From contig CAZSRC010000010.1 of NCBI GenBank assembly GCA_964609365.1, forward strand, positions 1 to 25,510: a stretch of DNA of 25,510 nucleotides, in the 5' to 3' direction. Below the pieces are notes generated by a model, which saw only the letters and a program-made list of their open reading frames with translations, did no database searches and was not told where the DNA came from. The translations under genes were made by a program, and so were the position numbers. Below, piece after piece: positions 15,705 to 23,148 of this stretch (within the stretch, counting starts at the first letter, position 1; the number at the start of each line of letters is the position of its first letter). This DNA comes from GCA-002840305 sp964609365. Its GTDB lineage: Bacteria > Patescibacteriota > Patescibacteriia > Patescibacteriales > UBA12465.

Positions 15705-16853
15705 TTAATCCTTTAAACAACGAACTGAAAATCCATGACCCTTATGATAATAACCTCTTGAAATTTCGGAATCTAAATAACCGATATTTCTACTCCAAGC
15801 ATTGTTAGTATCGGCAGATGACGACCAAAAATAAGCGTAGCCAACTAAATTCCCAAAATTTCCACTGGAAGGATCTCTATACCCAGCAGGTAAAATACTA
15901 AAACCAGAAATATTATTTGATGATTGATTGTTTCCAACCCTACAAACAGTTGCATGAGAAGTCCAACCAGAAGAATTAGCTAGAGATTTTAATATTTGAT
16001 TAAAATTTCCTCCGCACCAATATTGAGAATTGGATGAAAGATAATCAATTAAACCATTCCATTCTGTTTCAGTTGGAACATACCAGCCATCAGGACAAAT
16101 ATTTATCTGATCAACAGCATAAAAATTATATAAAACTCCATAAGTAATGTAATTTGAATGATCCTTGGCAGTGCTTACAACCCCCCCATTATAAGAATAA
16201 ACACCATAGGCCGGCAAAGAAGAGTGTCTTCTGGACACGAAAGAGGAGTTGTTTTGAACCTCTGGTAGATAGGCTAGATTCTTGGCCATCCAACATTGAG
16301 TCCCTATTTGAACAGTTGGGTAGACATTAGAATCTCTATCATCAATTAAATCATCGCCACAAGCCCAAGCTGGTGGTGGGGTAGATCCCCCTCCAGATAT
16401 TTGACCAGCACAATTAGTTGTTAGTATTCCTGCAGGTGTAGCACATTTTTCTCCTTGATTAATGTTTCCTACTTGGTTACCTAGACAGAAAGATAGTTGG
16501 TAAGAAGAATTAGCTGTTCCTGTAGGAGTATAGGAATATTGGTTGGTGGAAGAATTACAGTTTCCATCTGCTGGTGTAGGGGCAGAAGGAAAAATAGCCA
16601 TATATACTGTTCCATTATGTTCTATAGAGTTATTGGCTGTAATACTAGCTAATTCTGGGTAAGAGCCTACTTGATTATAGTATAGTTCTAGGGCTGTTTG
16701 AATTTGTTTAACATCTGCTATTCTTTTAGCATCTCTAGCGTTTTTTCTGGCTTGTTGGAGGGCTACTACTGCTAGTGTTGCTAGTATACCAATAATAGCT
16801 ATTACTACTAGTAGCTCTATGAGGGTGAAGGCTTTTTTATTTTTATTATTCAT
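15705..16853 (-). CDS. Type IV pilin-like protein with C-terminal FISUMP domain
   Basis: 382 residues. The N-terminus has a prepilin signal: basic leader MNNKNKKA, cleavage expected before Phe9, then FTLIELLVVIAIIGIL with Glu at mature position 5, and a long helix (ARKNARDAKRIADVKQIQTALELYY, about 35-59). A pilin globular part follows to about 145. From about 163 the protein is a FISUMP (Fibrobacter succinogenes major paralogous) module: DSNVYPTVQIGTQCWMAKNL, ICPDGWYVPTETEWNGL, GFSILPAGYRD, YFWSSS and a final GFSVRCLKD. It probably displays a lectin-like domain on a pilus or the cell surface. The module resembles those at 24088-25510 in protein sequence but not in nucleotides or codon choice. 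A GC-rich hairpin element lies about 45-120 nt upstream of the start. Confidence 0.9.
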   Translation of the reverse strand: MNNKNKKAFTLIELLVVIAIIGILATLAVVALQQARKNARDAKRIADVKQIQTALELYYNQVGSYPELASITANNSIEHNGTVYMAIFPSAPTPADGNCNSSTNQYSYTPTGTANSSYQLSFCLGNQVGNINQGEKCATPAGILTTNCAGQISGGGSTPPPAWACGDDLIDDRDSNVYPTVQIGTQCWMAKNLAYLPEVQNNSSFVSRRHSSLPAYGVYSYNGGVVSTAKDHSNYITYGVLYNFYAVDQINICPDGWYVPTETEWNGLIDYLSSNSQYWCGGNFNQILKSLANSSGWTSHATVCRVGNNQSSNNISGFSILPAGYRDPSSGNFGNLVGYAYFWSSSADTNNAWSRNIGYLDSEISRGYYHKGHGFSVRCLKD

Positions 16854-16896
16854 AGGTTTTATTATATATAATTATATTAAAATAATTTTTTTGATG

Positions 16897-16972
16897 GATT
16901 CCCACTTTTGTCGCGTATGGCCTTCGGCCATGCGACTCGCGAGGATGATAAAAAAAGCAGATTCCTACTTTT
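16897..16972. repeat. GC-rich hairpin flanked by a 13-nt imperfect direct repeat
   Basis: GATTCCCACTTTT (16897-16909) and GATTCCTACTTTT (16960-16972) are 12/13 identical direct repeats 63 bp apart. Between them, 16910-16936 forms a hairpin with GTCGC/GCGAC ends and a GGCC-TTC-GGCC tip (2-nt bulge on the 5' arm). A short TCGCGAGGATGATA follows. The GC content stands out sharply against very AT-rich surroundings. It may be a REP/MITE-like element or a 5' leader structure of the pilin gene. I see nothing else in 16854-17067. Confidence 0.6.
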
Positions 16973-17067
16973 TTAATTATAAACTAAAAATAAATAAAAA
17001 TACATACTACCTATTTACTTTTTTATATATTTATGATAAATTAATTTTATCATTAAAAATTTGAAAG

Positions 17068-17364
17068 ATGGGACAAGTTTACAATTTTTTAGAAAAGGGA
17101 AATCTCAGAGTATTAAACTCTGAAGAGGAAAAAAATCAATCCCTAATTAAAAATTTATTTAGCTATTGTTTCAAAAAAAAATGGCTAGATGAAGCAAAAA
17201 ACTTATCGCTCAAATTAATCGATCAAGAAGAGAGAGATTTTCACATCAAAATAGTAATAGAGGCTTATATTAGCCTAGACTGCTATGATGATGCCAAGGA
17301 ACTCTTTCAAGAAATGAGCGAAGAAAGAAAAAAAGAGTTTTCCTGGCTAAGTCAGGTAAATTAA
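17068..17364 (+). CDS. Small helical-repeat-like protein
   Basis: 98 residues, probably all helical and cytoplasmic. Two helix pairs, FSYCFKKKWLDEAKNLSLKL (about 31-50) and IVIEAYISLDCYDDAKELFQEM (about 62-83), have the spacing and the small-residue pattern of tetratricopeptide/pentatricopeptide-like repeats (LDEAKNL and YDDAKELF in equivalent positions). That suggests a minimal protein-binding scaffold. No named family is recognised. The ATG at 17068 is chosen. The gene is followed at once by its own terminator (17363-17387), so it is a single-gene unit. Confidence 0.65.
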   Translation: MGQVYNFLEKGNLRVLNSEEEKNQSLIKNLFSYCFKKKWLDEAKNLSLKLIDQEERDFHIKIVIEAYISLDCYDDAKELFQEMSEERKKEFSWLSQVN

Positions 17365-17387
17365 AGACCATTAACATGGTCTTTTTT
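17363..17387 (+). terminator. Terminator of the small helical-repeat gene
   Basis: AAAGACCAT (17363-17371), loop TAAC, ATGGTCTTT (17376-17384), then more T residues: a 9-bp perfect stem with a U-tract, starting at the stop codon of the 98-residue ORF. Confidence 0.9.
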
Positions 17388-17397
17388 ATTTATCTTA

Positions 17398-17426
17398 TTG
17401 AGATTAATATTTTAATTTGCTATAGT
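17398..17426 (+). promoter_or_regulatory. Promoter of the cation/calcium exchanger gene
   Basis: TTGAGA (17398-17403), 17-nt spacer, TATAGT (17421-17426). A start near 17433 would leave a leader of about 23 nt before the ATG at 17456. It follows directly after the preceding terminator. Confidence 0.65.
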
Positions 17427-17455
17427 ATTATTAATAAAAAATAAACTAATTAAAT

Positions 17456-18400
17456 ATGTTAATAAAAATTTTATCAATTATTTTTTTGCTATTCTTATTT
17501 TTCTTTTTAAGTAAGTCAGCGGATTTAATTGTAGTGCACTTGAGAAAAATTGGAGAAAAATTAGGAATAAAAATTTTTTTTCTAGGAATTATATTAGGTA
17601 TAATGACCAGCCTACCAGAAATGGCCATAGGAATAAATTCTAGTATTAAGGGGGTTTTAGATATATCCTTTGCCAATCTTTTAGGTGGAATAATAGTTCT
17701 CTTTGGTTTAATTTTATCAATAAGCGCAATATTGAACAGAGAAATAAAAACAGCAAAAAAATCTTGGCCATTTTTAATAACACTTTTATTTTTATTTTTA
17801 CCTTTAATACTTGGTTTTAAGGGAGAGCTAAATTATCTTGACGGGCTTATCTTGGTTTTATTGTACATTGCTCTGCTATATTATCTATATCTAAAAAATA
17901 AAGGAGGACCAGAAATAAAAATAGAGATAGTTAATAGAAATGAAGTTAGTAGGCATGCCATATTTATAATTATTGGAATGCTTGGTTTAATAATGTCATC
18001 TGAGTTAATAGTAAGAACAACAATATTAATATTAGAGGATTATAATATTTCCACTTTTATCGTTGGTCTACTTTTTTATTCCATTGGAACCAATTTACCA
18101 GAACTAATAATTGCTATAAGGTCCTTTAAAAGAAAGGTTGAAGGTCTATCTTTTAGTAATTTAATAGGATCATCAATGGGTAATGTTTTAATGTTGGGAA
18201 TTTTAAGCTTGATAAAACCAATGAAAATAAATGTTGACACTTCTTATATATTTTTAATGATTTTTTCTTTTTTATTTTTTATAATTTTATATATTTTTTA
18301 TAGAAGTGATAGATTGCTAAGTAGAAAAGAGGGGTTTTTTATTTTATTATTTTATTTAATTTTTGTTTTTAGTCAAATATTTATTCAAATAAATTTTTAG
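17456..18400 (+). CDS. Calcium/cation antiporter (CaCA family) membrane protein
   Basis: 314-residue polytopic exchanger, about ten membrane segments, of the YrbG/K+-dependent Na+/Ca2+ exchanger-like branch. It has the two inverted alpha repeats that form the ion site: TSLPEMAIGI (51-60) with NLLGG (74-78), and GTNLPELIIAI (211-221) with NLIGSS (235-240). The acidic residues Glu55 and Glu216 occupy the expected ion-coordinating positions. It likely exports Ca2+ or another cation in exchange for Na+ or H+. Length is typical for bacterial members. It is a single-gene unit with its own promoter (17398-17426) and a terminator at 18425-18450. Confidence 0.92.
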   Translation: MLIKILSIIFLLFLFFFLSKSADLIVVHLRKIGEKLGIKIFFLGIILGIMTSLPEMAIGINSSIKGVLDISFANLLGGIIVLFGLILSISAILNREIKTAKKSWPFLITLLFLFLPLILGFKGELNYLDGLILVLLYIALLYYLYLKNKGGPEIKIEIVNRNEVSRHAIFIIIGMLGLIMSSELIVRTTILILEDYNISTFIVGLLFYSIGTNLPELIIAIRSFKRKVEGLSFSNLIGSSMGNVLMLGILSLIKPMKINVDTSYIFLMIFSFLFFIILYIFYRSDRLLSRKEGFFILLFYLIFVFSQIFIQINF

Positions 18401-18424
18401 ATATTTCATGTTTTACATATAAAA

Positions 18425-18450
18425 AAATAAACCTATAGAGGTTTATTTTT
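18425..18450. terminator. Bidirectional terminator between exchanger and lipoprotein genes
   Basis: AAATAAACCT (18425-18434), loop ATAG, AGGTTTATTT (18439-18448), with T-runs on the plus strand and A-runs upstream (18421-18427). It lies between two convergent genes and can serve both. Confidence 0.85.
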
Positions 18451-18469
18451 TTATTATTTGAGGTAAATA

Positions 18470-19189
18470 TTATTTAATTCTTTGACCAGGATTTTCACAA
18501 GAAGAATTTAAACATTCTTTTATCTTATTTTCCATTTCAAGTTCAAATGAGTCCGCAAAACCAACCCAATATTTATCACCAATAAAAGTCATTGGAACTC
18601 CTTGAACCTCCGCTCCATAGCTAGCTGCTAATTTTGCTAAAATTTCTCCATTACTTTGATTTTTCCAAGTTTCATAAGTCTTTATTTCAATGTCTGGATA
18701 ATCACTCAACCAAGTAGTCATAGCTTCTTTTTGGGTAGTGCAATGAGGGCATCCATCTCCCCAGAAAAAATAAATAGCTAATTTTTTTTCTGTTTCAAAG
18801 CTGGCAGATTCATTGAATCCGGTAAAGGACAAGCTTGGATCAGAAGATGTACCAATTTCTGTATTTTCATTTTCAGGAGAAAGAGTTTTACTTAATTCTT
18901 CCATATTATAAGACTGGGGAAAAAACTTTTTTCCATCTTTACTAATATAAGAATCAACAGTTTGACCATCTCCCAAATCTACAACAAATTTATAAAGCCC
19001 TGTTTGAGCATCATCTTCAATTGAAGTAATTTTAATTGGATAAGAAGGGTCCATAAAATTAGCATTAATAAACTCCTCTGCTTTAATTTTAGCATCTTCA
19101 ATGCTTAAATTTTTTTCTGAATTAATACTACAAGCAGAAAAAAATAATAAGGAAAAAATTGTGGTAAATAAAATAGTTTTTTTAAACAT
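18470..19189 (-). CDS. Lipoprotein with thioredoxin-like domain
   Basis: 239 residues. The signal sequence ends in a lipobox, FSAC, with lipidation expected on Cys20. Residues about 28-95 form a small domain (AEEFINANFMD, GLYKFVVDLGDG, YISKDGKKFFPQ) resembling the N-terminal part of secreted disulfide-handling proteins in related bacteria. A Ser/Glu-rich linker follows. From about 130 there is a thioredoxin-like fold with the redox motif CPHC (147-150) and the cis-proline loop GVPMTF (Pro199). It probably acts outside the membrane as a disulfide oxidase or reductase. Two further Cys near the C-terminus (ECLNSSCENP) may form a structural disulfide. Single-gene unit. Confidence 0.87.
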   Translation of the reverse strand: MFKKTILFTTIFSLLFFSACSINSEKNLSIEDAKIKAEEFINANFMDPSYPIKITSIEDDAQTGLYKFVVDLGDGQTVDSYISKDGKKFFPQSYNMEELSKTLSPENENTEIGTSSDPSLSFTGFNESASFETEKKLAIYFFWGDGCPHCTTQKEAMTTWLSDYPDIEIKTYETWKNQSNGEILAKLAASYGAEVQGVPMTFIGDKYWVGFADSFELEMENKIKECLNSSCENPGQRIK

Positions 19190-19270
19190 AAACTTATTAA
19201 GCCAAAAAGGCTTTAAATTAATTATAAATATAACAAAAAAATAATAGCATAAAAAAATAAAAAATCAAAA

Positions 19271-20674
19271 TTATTTCTCCCTTGTTCCGTGAATTTTTTT
19301 ATTTTTTTTAACATAAACCTTAACCGGAGTACCAAAAAAATCAAAATTTTCTCTAATTCTATTTTCTAGAAATCTTAAATAAGATTTATGTAAATCCTCT
19401 TGTGATCCTATTTTTATTTCAAACTTAGGTGGATTAACCCAAGTTTGTTTTAGGCTATAAACTCTGGGATGTTTTACACCCTTTCCTTTAGATGGTTTAT
19501 GAATTTTTATCATTTTATTTAAAAAACGATCTAATGCATTTTCATTTATTTCACCCCTTCTTGATTTATCTATTTGTAAAACTAAATCAAATATTTTTTT
19601 AGTTTTTTCTCCACTTGAAGCAGAAACAAAAAGTATTGGCGCCCATAAAATAAAAGGAAAGTGAATATTTATATGTCTAGTCCATTTTTTTGTATCTCTG
19701 TCTTCTATTAAGTCCCATTTATTAGCAATAACTATAAAGCTTTTTCCCAAATCTAAAATCTCTTCAATTAATTTAGAGTCTTGCTTGGTGATAGCATCAT
19801 TAATATCTATAACCAATAAAACAATATCGGCCTGTCTTAATGTTTGCATTGACTTTATAATTCCATATTTCTCTAGGCCCTTTGTTTTTTGACCCCTCTT
19901 GGAAATACCAGCTGTATCAATAATACTTATTTCCTTGTCTTTATAGATTAGCTCTGTATTTTGAGGCTCTCTTGTTGTATGAGGAACTTCACTAACAATA
20001 GCCCTTTCATAACCCAATAAAGAATTGAGTAGTGACGACTTACCGACATTTGGCTTTCCTATTATACATACTTTAATTTTCTCACCTAAAAATTCTTTCT
20101 TTGCTTTAATAAACTTCTTTTTGTTTTTTTTAAAAAAATCGACAACCATATCTAGTAAATCTCCAGTACCCGAACTGGTTATCGCTGAAATTAAAAAAGG
20201 ATCACCTAGAGATAACTTATTAAATTCACTGGCATTAAATCTTTGATTGAAACTATCTACTTTATTGACTAATAACATTGTTTTGTCTTGATAGGATCTT
20301 TTTTGTAAAAATTTTAATATATTTTTATCCTCCAATAAAACACCGGCCTTGCTATCAACAACAAACAACAATAAATCTGCTTTATTTATTAAATCATAAA
20401 CCTGTTTTTGAGATTTTTGTTCTATTTTTTTTGTTCCATCAATATCTTTATCTAATTTTCTCTTTAAACCATAGCTATCAATAACTCCAGCTGTATCGAC
20501 TAGTTGAAAATCAAAACCTCTCCAATTCATTATATTAAAATTAAAGTCTCTGGTGGTATTTTCTATGGGCGAAACAATTGCTTGATTTTTTTCAACTAAA
20601 CGATTAAATAAAGTTGATTTACCAACATTTGTTCTTCCTATTATTACTATTAAGGGTAATTTATCATTAAACAT
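19271..20674 (-). CDS. der: Ribosome-associated GTPase Der (EngA)
   Basis: 467-residue tandem GTPase needed for 50S ribosome assembly. GTPase 1 has GRTNVGKST (13-21, with Thr where Pro is usual), DTAG (60-63) and NKVD (137-140). GTPase 2 has GKPNVGKSS (206-214), DTAG (253-256) and NKWD (about residue 320). The C-terminal KH-like domain follows (HPRVYSLKQTWVNPPKFEIKI, then YLRFLENRIRENFDFFGTPV). The first GTPase domain carries a charged insertion around 68-92 after its switch II region. Length is slightly above the common 430-450 residues because of this. It starts 2 nt after the LCP-family gene and shares its promoter at 22168-22196. Confidence 0.96.
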   Translation of the reverse strand: MFNDKLPLIVIIGRTNVGKSTLFNRLVEKNQAIVSPIENTTRDFNFNIMNWRGFDFQLVDTAGVIDSYGLKRKLDKDIDGTKKIEQKSQKQVYDLINKADLLLFVVDSKAGVLLEDKNILKFLQKRSYQDKTMLLVNKVDSFNQRFNASEFNKLSLGDPFLISAITSSGTGDLLDMVVDFFKKNKKKFIKAKKEFLGEKIKVCIIGKPNVGKSSLLNSLLGYERAIVSEVPHTTREPQNTELIYKDKEISIIDTAGISKRGQKTKGLEKYGIIKSMQTLRQADIVLLVIDINDAITKQDSKLIEEILDLGKSFIVIANKWDLIEDRDTKKWTRHINIHFPFILWAPILFVSASSGEKTKKIFDLVLQIDKSRRGEINENALDRFLNKMIKIHKPSKGKGVKHPRVYSLKQTWVNPPKFEIKIGSQEDLHKSYLRFLENRIRENFDFFGTPVKVYVKKNKKIHGTREK

Positions 20675-20676
20675 AA

Positions 20677-22119
20677 TTAAAAATTAATTTTACTAGCACT
20701 TTCTCCTAGAATAACTAAAAAATCAGGAACTTCCGCATCCTCTAGTCCAGCATCGTTTTTAATTTCTTCAACCAACCACAATGGTAAATCAAAATAAACT
20801 TCAGCCTGTAAAAAGTTTTTTAGATATTTTAAAGCTTCCTTTTTTTCTCCATAAGTTAAATCATATATAACTGAATTTTTAAAATCTCTTTGACTAGAAT
20901 TACTAACCCTAATAACTTTAAAGTTCTTTTTTTCTAAATCTATTGAGGTTTCGCTAGCCAGTCCATTAATCCATGTCCCATTTTTAATCTCTATTCTGGC
21001 CTCTTGCTTATTTTCACTTTGAATTGTTTTAATTTGCTCTTTACTTGGAAAAAAATTAGCAACCATATACCTAATCTCTGTAAAATCCCCTCCTCGAGGT
21101 GATAAAATATATGCCCCGGCATTACTTCGACCAGAAACCAAAAGACCATTTGGACCATCATCTAAAACATTAGTAGAAATATTTTCTGCGTTTATATCTT
21201 TAAACATTTGCCACATTTTCATTGCTTCTCCAATTTTCATATTAAAAGAAACATGTTCATTTAATTCTGATATAATTGAGGCTATCATACTTGGCTTTAA
21301 AAGATTCTCTGCTGATAAAAGCTTGTCTTTAGCTGCTTGAATTATTTTTTGTTGTCTTCTAGCTCTAGCAAAATCAGAGCCTTCAACACCTTGAGCATAC
21401 CTAGATCTTGCATATTTAAGAGCTAATTCTCCATTCATTTTTTGCCAACCCTTCTCAATATAAAGATGTTCGAATCTAGCATAATAATCACCATAATCCT
21501 CTCTACCGGCAATAGGATATCTATAATCAGACAAAGTATTTTCAACTTCAACTTCAACGCCACCCAAATGATCAACTATATTAACAAAACCCTCAAAATC
21601 AACTCTAAAATAATAATGGATAGGAGTTTCTAGAATATCGCTCAATGCTTGAGATATAGCATCACCACCACTACCTTCTTTTTTTCTTTCAGCGAAGGCA
21701 TTAACAGCATTTATTTTTTGCCAACCCATTCCCTCAACAGAAATCATCATATCTCTAGGAATTGACAGCATTACAGCTTTTTTGGTTGATGGTTGAAGAC
21801 TAAGCAACATGATAGTGTCTGTTAAATTTCCTCCTTCATGTTTTTTGCCTCCCATGCCTAAAAGTAAAATATTTATTCTATCTTGATCCTCTCCTCTTAT
21901 TTTTTTATCTGAACTATCAACTAAACCAACTATTTTTCCTAAAATTGGAATTTTACCAACCCAAGATTCAGAAGAATCGCCAGAAATCAAAACAGTAGCT
22001 GTAAATAAAATAAAAAAAGCCAATAAAAAAGCTCCCACTTTAAAAAGAGGGGTCTTTTTTTTCTTTTTTGGAGCTAATTGCTCTATTTCTTCATATATTT
22101 TTTCTTTGAAATCTATCAT
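20677..22119 (-). CDS. LytR-CpsA-Psr (LCP) family protein with LytR_C domain
   Basis: 480-residue membrane-anchored enzyme of the family that attaches polysaccharides or teichoic-acid-like polymers to peptidoglycan. A basic cytoplasmic N-terminus (KKKKK) leads into one membrane segment (about 27-46). The LCP catalytic domain (about 80-265) has LLLGMGG (86-91 region), DTIMLLSL (101-108), SIPRDM (Arg122, Asp123), YARSR (Arg238) and DFARARRQQ (249-257). These residues bind the pyrophosphate of the lipid-linked donor. The C-terminus (about 373-455; ARIEIKNGTWINGLA and following) is a LytR_C domain. It precedes der by 2 nt. Together with the GT2 gene at 3798-5363 it suggests a decorated cell wall. 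Confidence 0.93.
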   Translation of the reverse strand: MIDFKEKIYEEIEQLAPKKKKKTPLFKVGAFLLAFFILFTATVLISGDSSESWVGKIPILGKIVGLVDSSDKKIRGEDQDRINILLLGMGGKKHEGGNLTDTIMLLSLQPSTKKAVMLSIPRDMMISVEGMGWQKINAVNAFAERKKEGSGGDAISQALSDILETPIHYYFRVDFEGFVNIVDHLGGVEVEVENTLSDYRYPIAGREDYGDYYARFEHLYIEKGWQKMNGELALKYARSRYAQGVEGSDFARARRQQKIIQAAKDKLLSAENLLKPSMIASIISELNEHVSFNMKIGEAMKMWQMFKDINAENISTNVLDDGPNGLLVSGRSNAGAYILSPRGGDFTEIRYMVANFFPSKEQIKTIQSENKQEARIEIKNGTWINGLASETSIDLEKKNFKVIRVSNSSQRDFKNSVIYDLTYGEKKEALKYLKNFLQAEVYFDLPLWLVEEIKNDAGLEDAEVPDFLVILGESASKINF

Positions 22120-22167
22120 AGACCATTAAACAAATATTAAAAATTCCAATTATATTGGCTTGTTTTT

Positions 22168-22196
22168 ATTATAATTTAAAAAAATCGTTTTGGCAA
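22168..22196 (-). promoter_or_regulatory. Promoter of the LCP-der operon
   Basis: Minus-strand TTGCCA -35 (22191-22196), 17-nt spacer, perfect TATAAT -10 (22168-22173), about 40 nt before the LCP start. Its -35 overlaps the -35 of the divergent promoter at 22190-22217. Confidence 0.8.
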
Positions 22197-22217
22197 ATAA
22201 ATAAAATATGTTATACT
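22190..22217 (+). promoter_or_regulatory. Divergent promoter for the structured RNA
   Basis: Plus-strand TTGGCA -35 (22190-22195), 16-nt spacer and TATACT -10 (22212-22217) preceded by TG at 22209-22210 (extended -10). It predicts a start near 22224, at the base of the long stem. No ORF lies on the plus strand downstream. Confidence 0.7.
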
Positions 22218-22223
22218 AAAAAA

Positions 22224-22434
22224 AGAAAAACCTACTATTTATCAAGTTTTGGAACAAATTTAATTAGTTTTTGTTTTATTTATAATCGTGGTTATAAATA
22301 TAGAAACTGAGGCAAATTTATTTAAAAATATTTAAAAAGGAGTTTCTTTTTTATAATTTTTTAAATAATCCTATGTAAATAGGAACTCTTATACGAGTTT
22401 TGCCAAAATCTTGATAAATTTAGTAGGTTTTTTT
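22224..22434 (+). ncRNA. Candidate standalone structured RNA, about 210 nt, family not recognised
   Basis: The ends pair in a long closing stem: CCTACTA (22231-22237), TTTATCAAG (22238-22246) and TTTTGG (22247-22252) match CCAAAA (22403-22408), CTTGATAAA (22410-22418) and TAGTAGG (22421-22427). There is a 1-nt and a 2-nt bulge, and flanking A/T tracts extend the stem. Inside are perfect hairpins: ATTTATAA/TTATAAAT around TCGTGG (22278-22299), GAAACT/AGTTTC (22303-22346), TCCTAT-GTAA-ATAGGA (22369-22384) with a GNRA loop, and AACTC/GAGTT (22384-22399). A T-run at 22428-22434 fits termination. A good promoter points into it and there is no coding frame. It fills the 318-bp gap between the LCP gene and rsmE. 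It lacks RNase P, tmRNA or SRP RNA signatures. Confidence 0.65.
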
Positions 22435-22437
22435 ATT

Positions 22438-23139
22438 TTAAAAATTAGTCAAAATAGCTAAAAAAGATAAACTAGCTGTTTCACTTCTGAGAGTATAATT
22501 ATTTAAACTAACTATTTTTAAATTATTTTCTTTGGCTAGTGACAACTCTTTAGGACTCCAACCACCTTCTGGTCCTATAAAAATATTAAAATTATTTTTT
22601 ATAAACTTTTTAGATCTTATTATTTTTACAAAATCGCTACCAGAAGAATCACCAAGAAAAGAATTTCCTTGTAAATTTTCTAGAGTGTTTTTAAATTTTA
22701 ATGGTTCATTAATTTTTACCAAATCTTGCCTTCCGCATTGTTCAATGGCCTCAAGCGAAATTTTATTTAGTCTTTCTAGATTAATATTTTTTTTCTCACT
22801 TCTTTCCGAAATAACAGGAACAAAAGAGCTGACACCCAACTCAACCGCCTTCTGTAAAACCCACTCCATTTTATCTTTTTTAATAAGTGATTGAAATAAA
22901 ACTATTTCTCTATTAATTACTTTTTTATTTTCAATATTTTTTTGCCAAACTAAAGCAATTAAATTATTATTAATTATTTCTATTTTATAAATAGACTCTA
23001 TATCGCTATTAAATAAAGAAATAGGATCTCCCGCTCTCATTTTTAAAACACTTTTTATTTGATGAAAAATTGGACCTTTTTGAAGTTCAATTTTATGCTC
23101 ACCTAAAAAATTTTCTAAATAAAATCTATTCAATCTCAT
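22438..23139 (-). CDS. rsmE: 16S rRNA m3U1498 methyltransferase RsmE
   Basis: 233-residue SPOUT-class methyltransferase that methylates N3 of U1498 in 16S rRNA. The N-terminal PUA-like domain (about 1-70) includes HQIKSVLKMRAGD (26-38). The SPOUT domain has KKDKMEWVLQKAVELGV (87-103), the SAM-binding knot motif IGPEGGW (188-194), and LRSETA (217-222), diagnostic of the family. Length is normal. It lies 9 nt after the conserved hypothetical gene. Its stop codon directly abuts the T-run of the opposing structured RNA, so transcripts converge there. Confidence 0.95.
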   Translation of the reverse strand: MRLNRFYLENFLGEHKIELQKGPIFHQIKSVLKMRAGDPISLFNSDIESIYKIEIINNNLIALVWQKNIENKKVINREIVLFQSLIKKDKMEWVLQKAVELGVSSFVPVISERSEKKNINLERLNKISLEAIEQCGRQDLVKINEPLKFKNTLENLQGNSFLGDSSGSDFVKIIRSKKFIKNNFNIFIGPEGGWSPKELSLAKENNLKIVSLNNYTLRSETASLSFLAILTNF

Positions 23140-23148
23140 AAAATATTT

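Noticed and set aside
15705..16853. Pilin-FISUMP gene as a second current DGR target
   Set aside because: Its FISUMP segment shares protein motifs but not nucleotide blocks with 24104-24317 or 24971-25181, and no second copy is available to show A-site variation.
19198..19217. Hairpin TTAAGCC-AAAAA-GGCTTTAA as the der terminator
   Set aside because: The stem is short and no U-tract follows on the minus strand. It sits just before the lipoprotein start and its role cannot be decided, so it is not listed as a feature.
22224..22434. 6S RNA, RNase P RNA, tmRNA or SRP RNA
   Set aside because: None of the conserved sequence signatures of RNase P, tmRNA or SRP RNA is visible. The branched hairpin layout is unlike the single long rod of 6S RNA, although 6S cannot be excluded without a covariance search.
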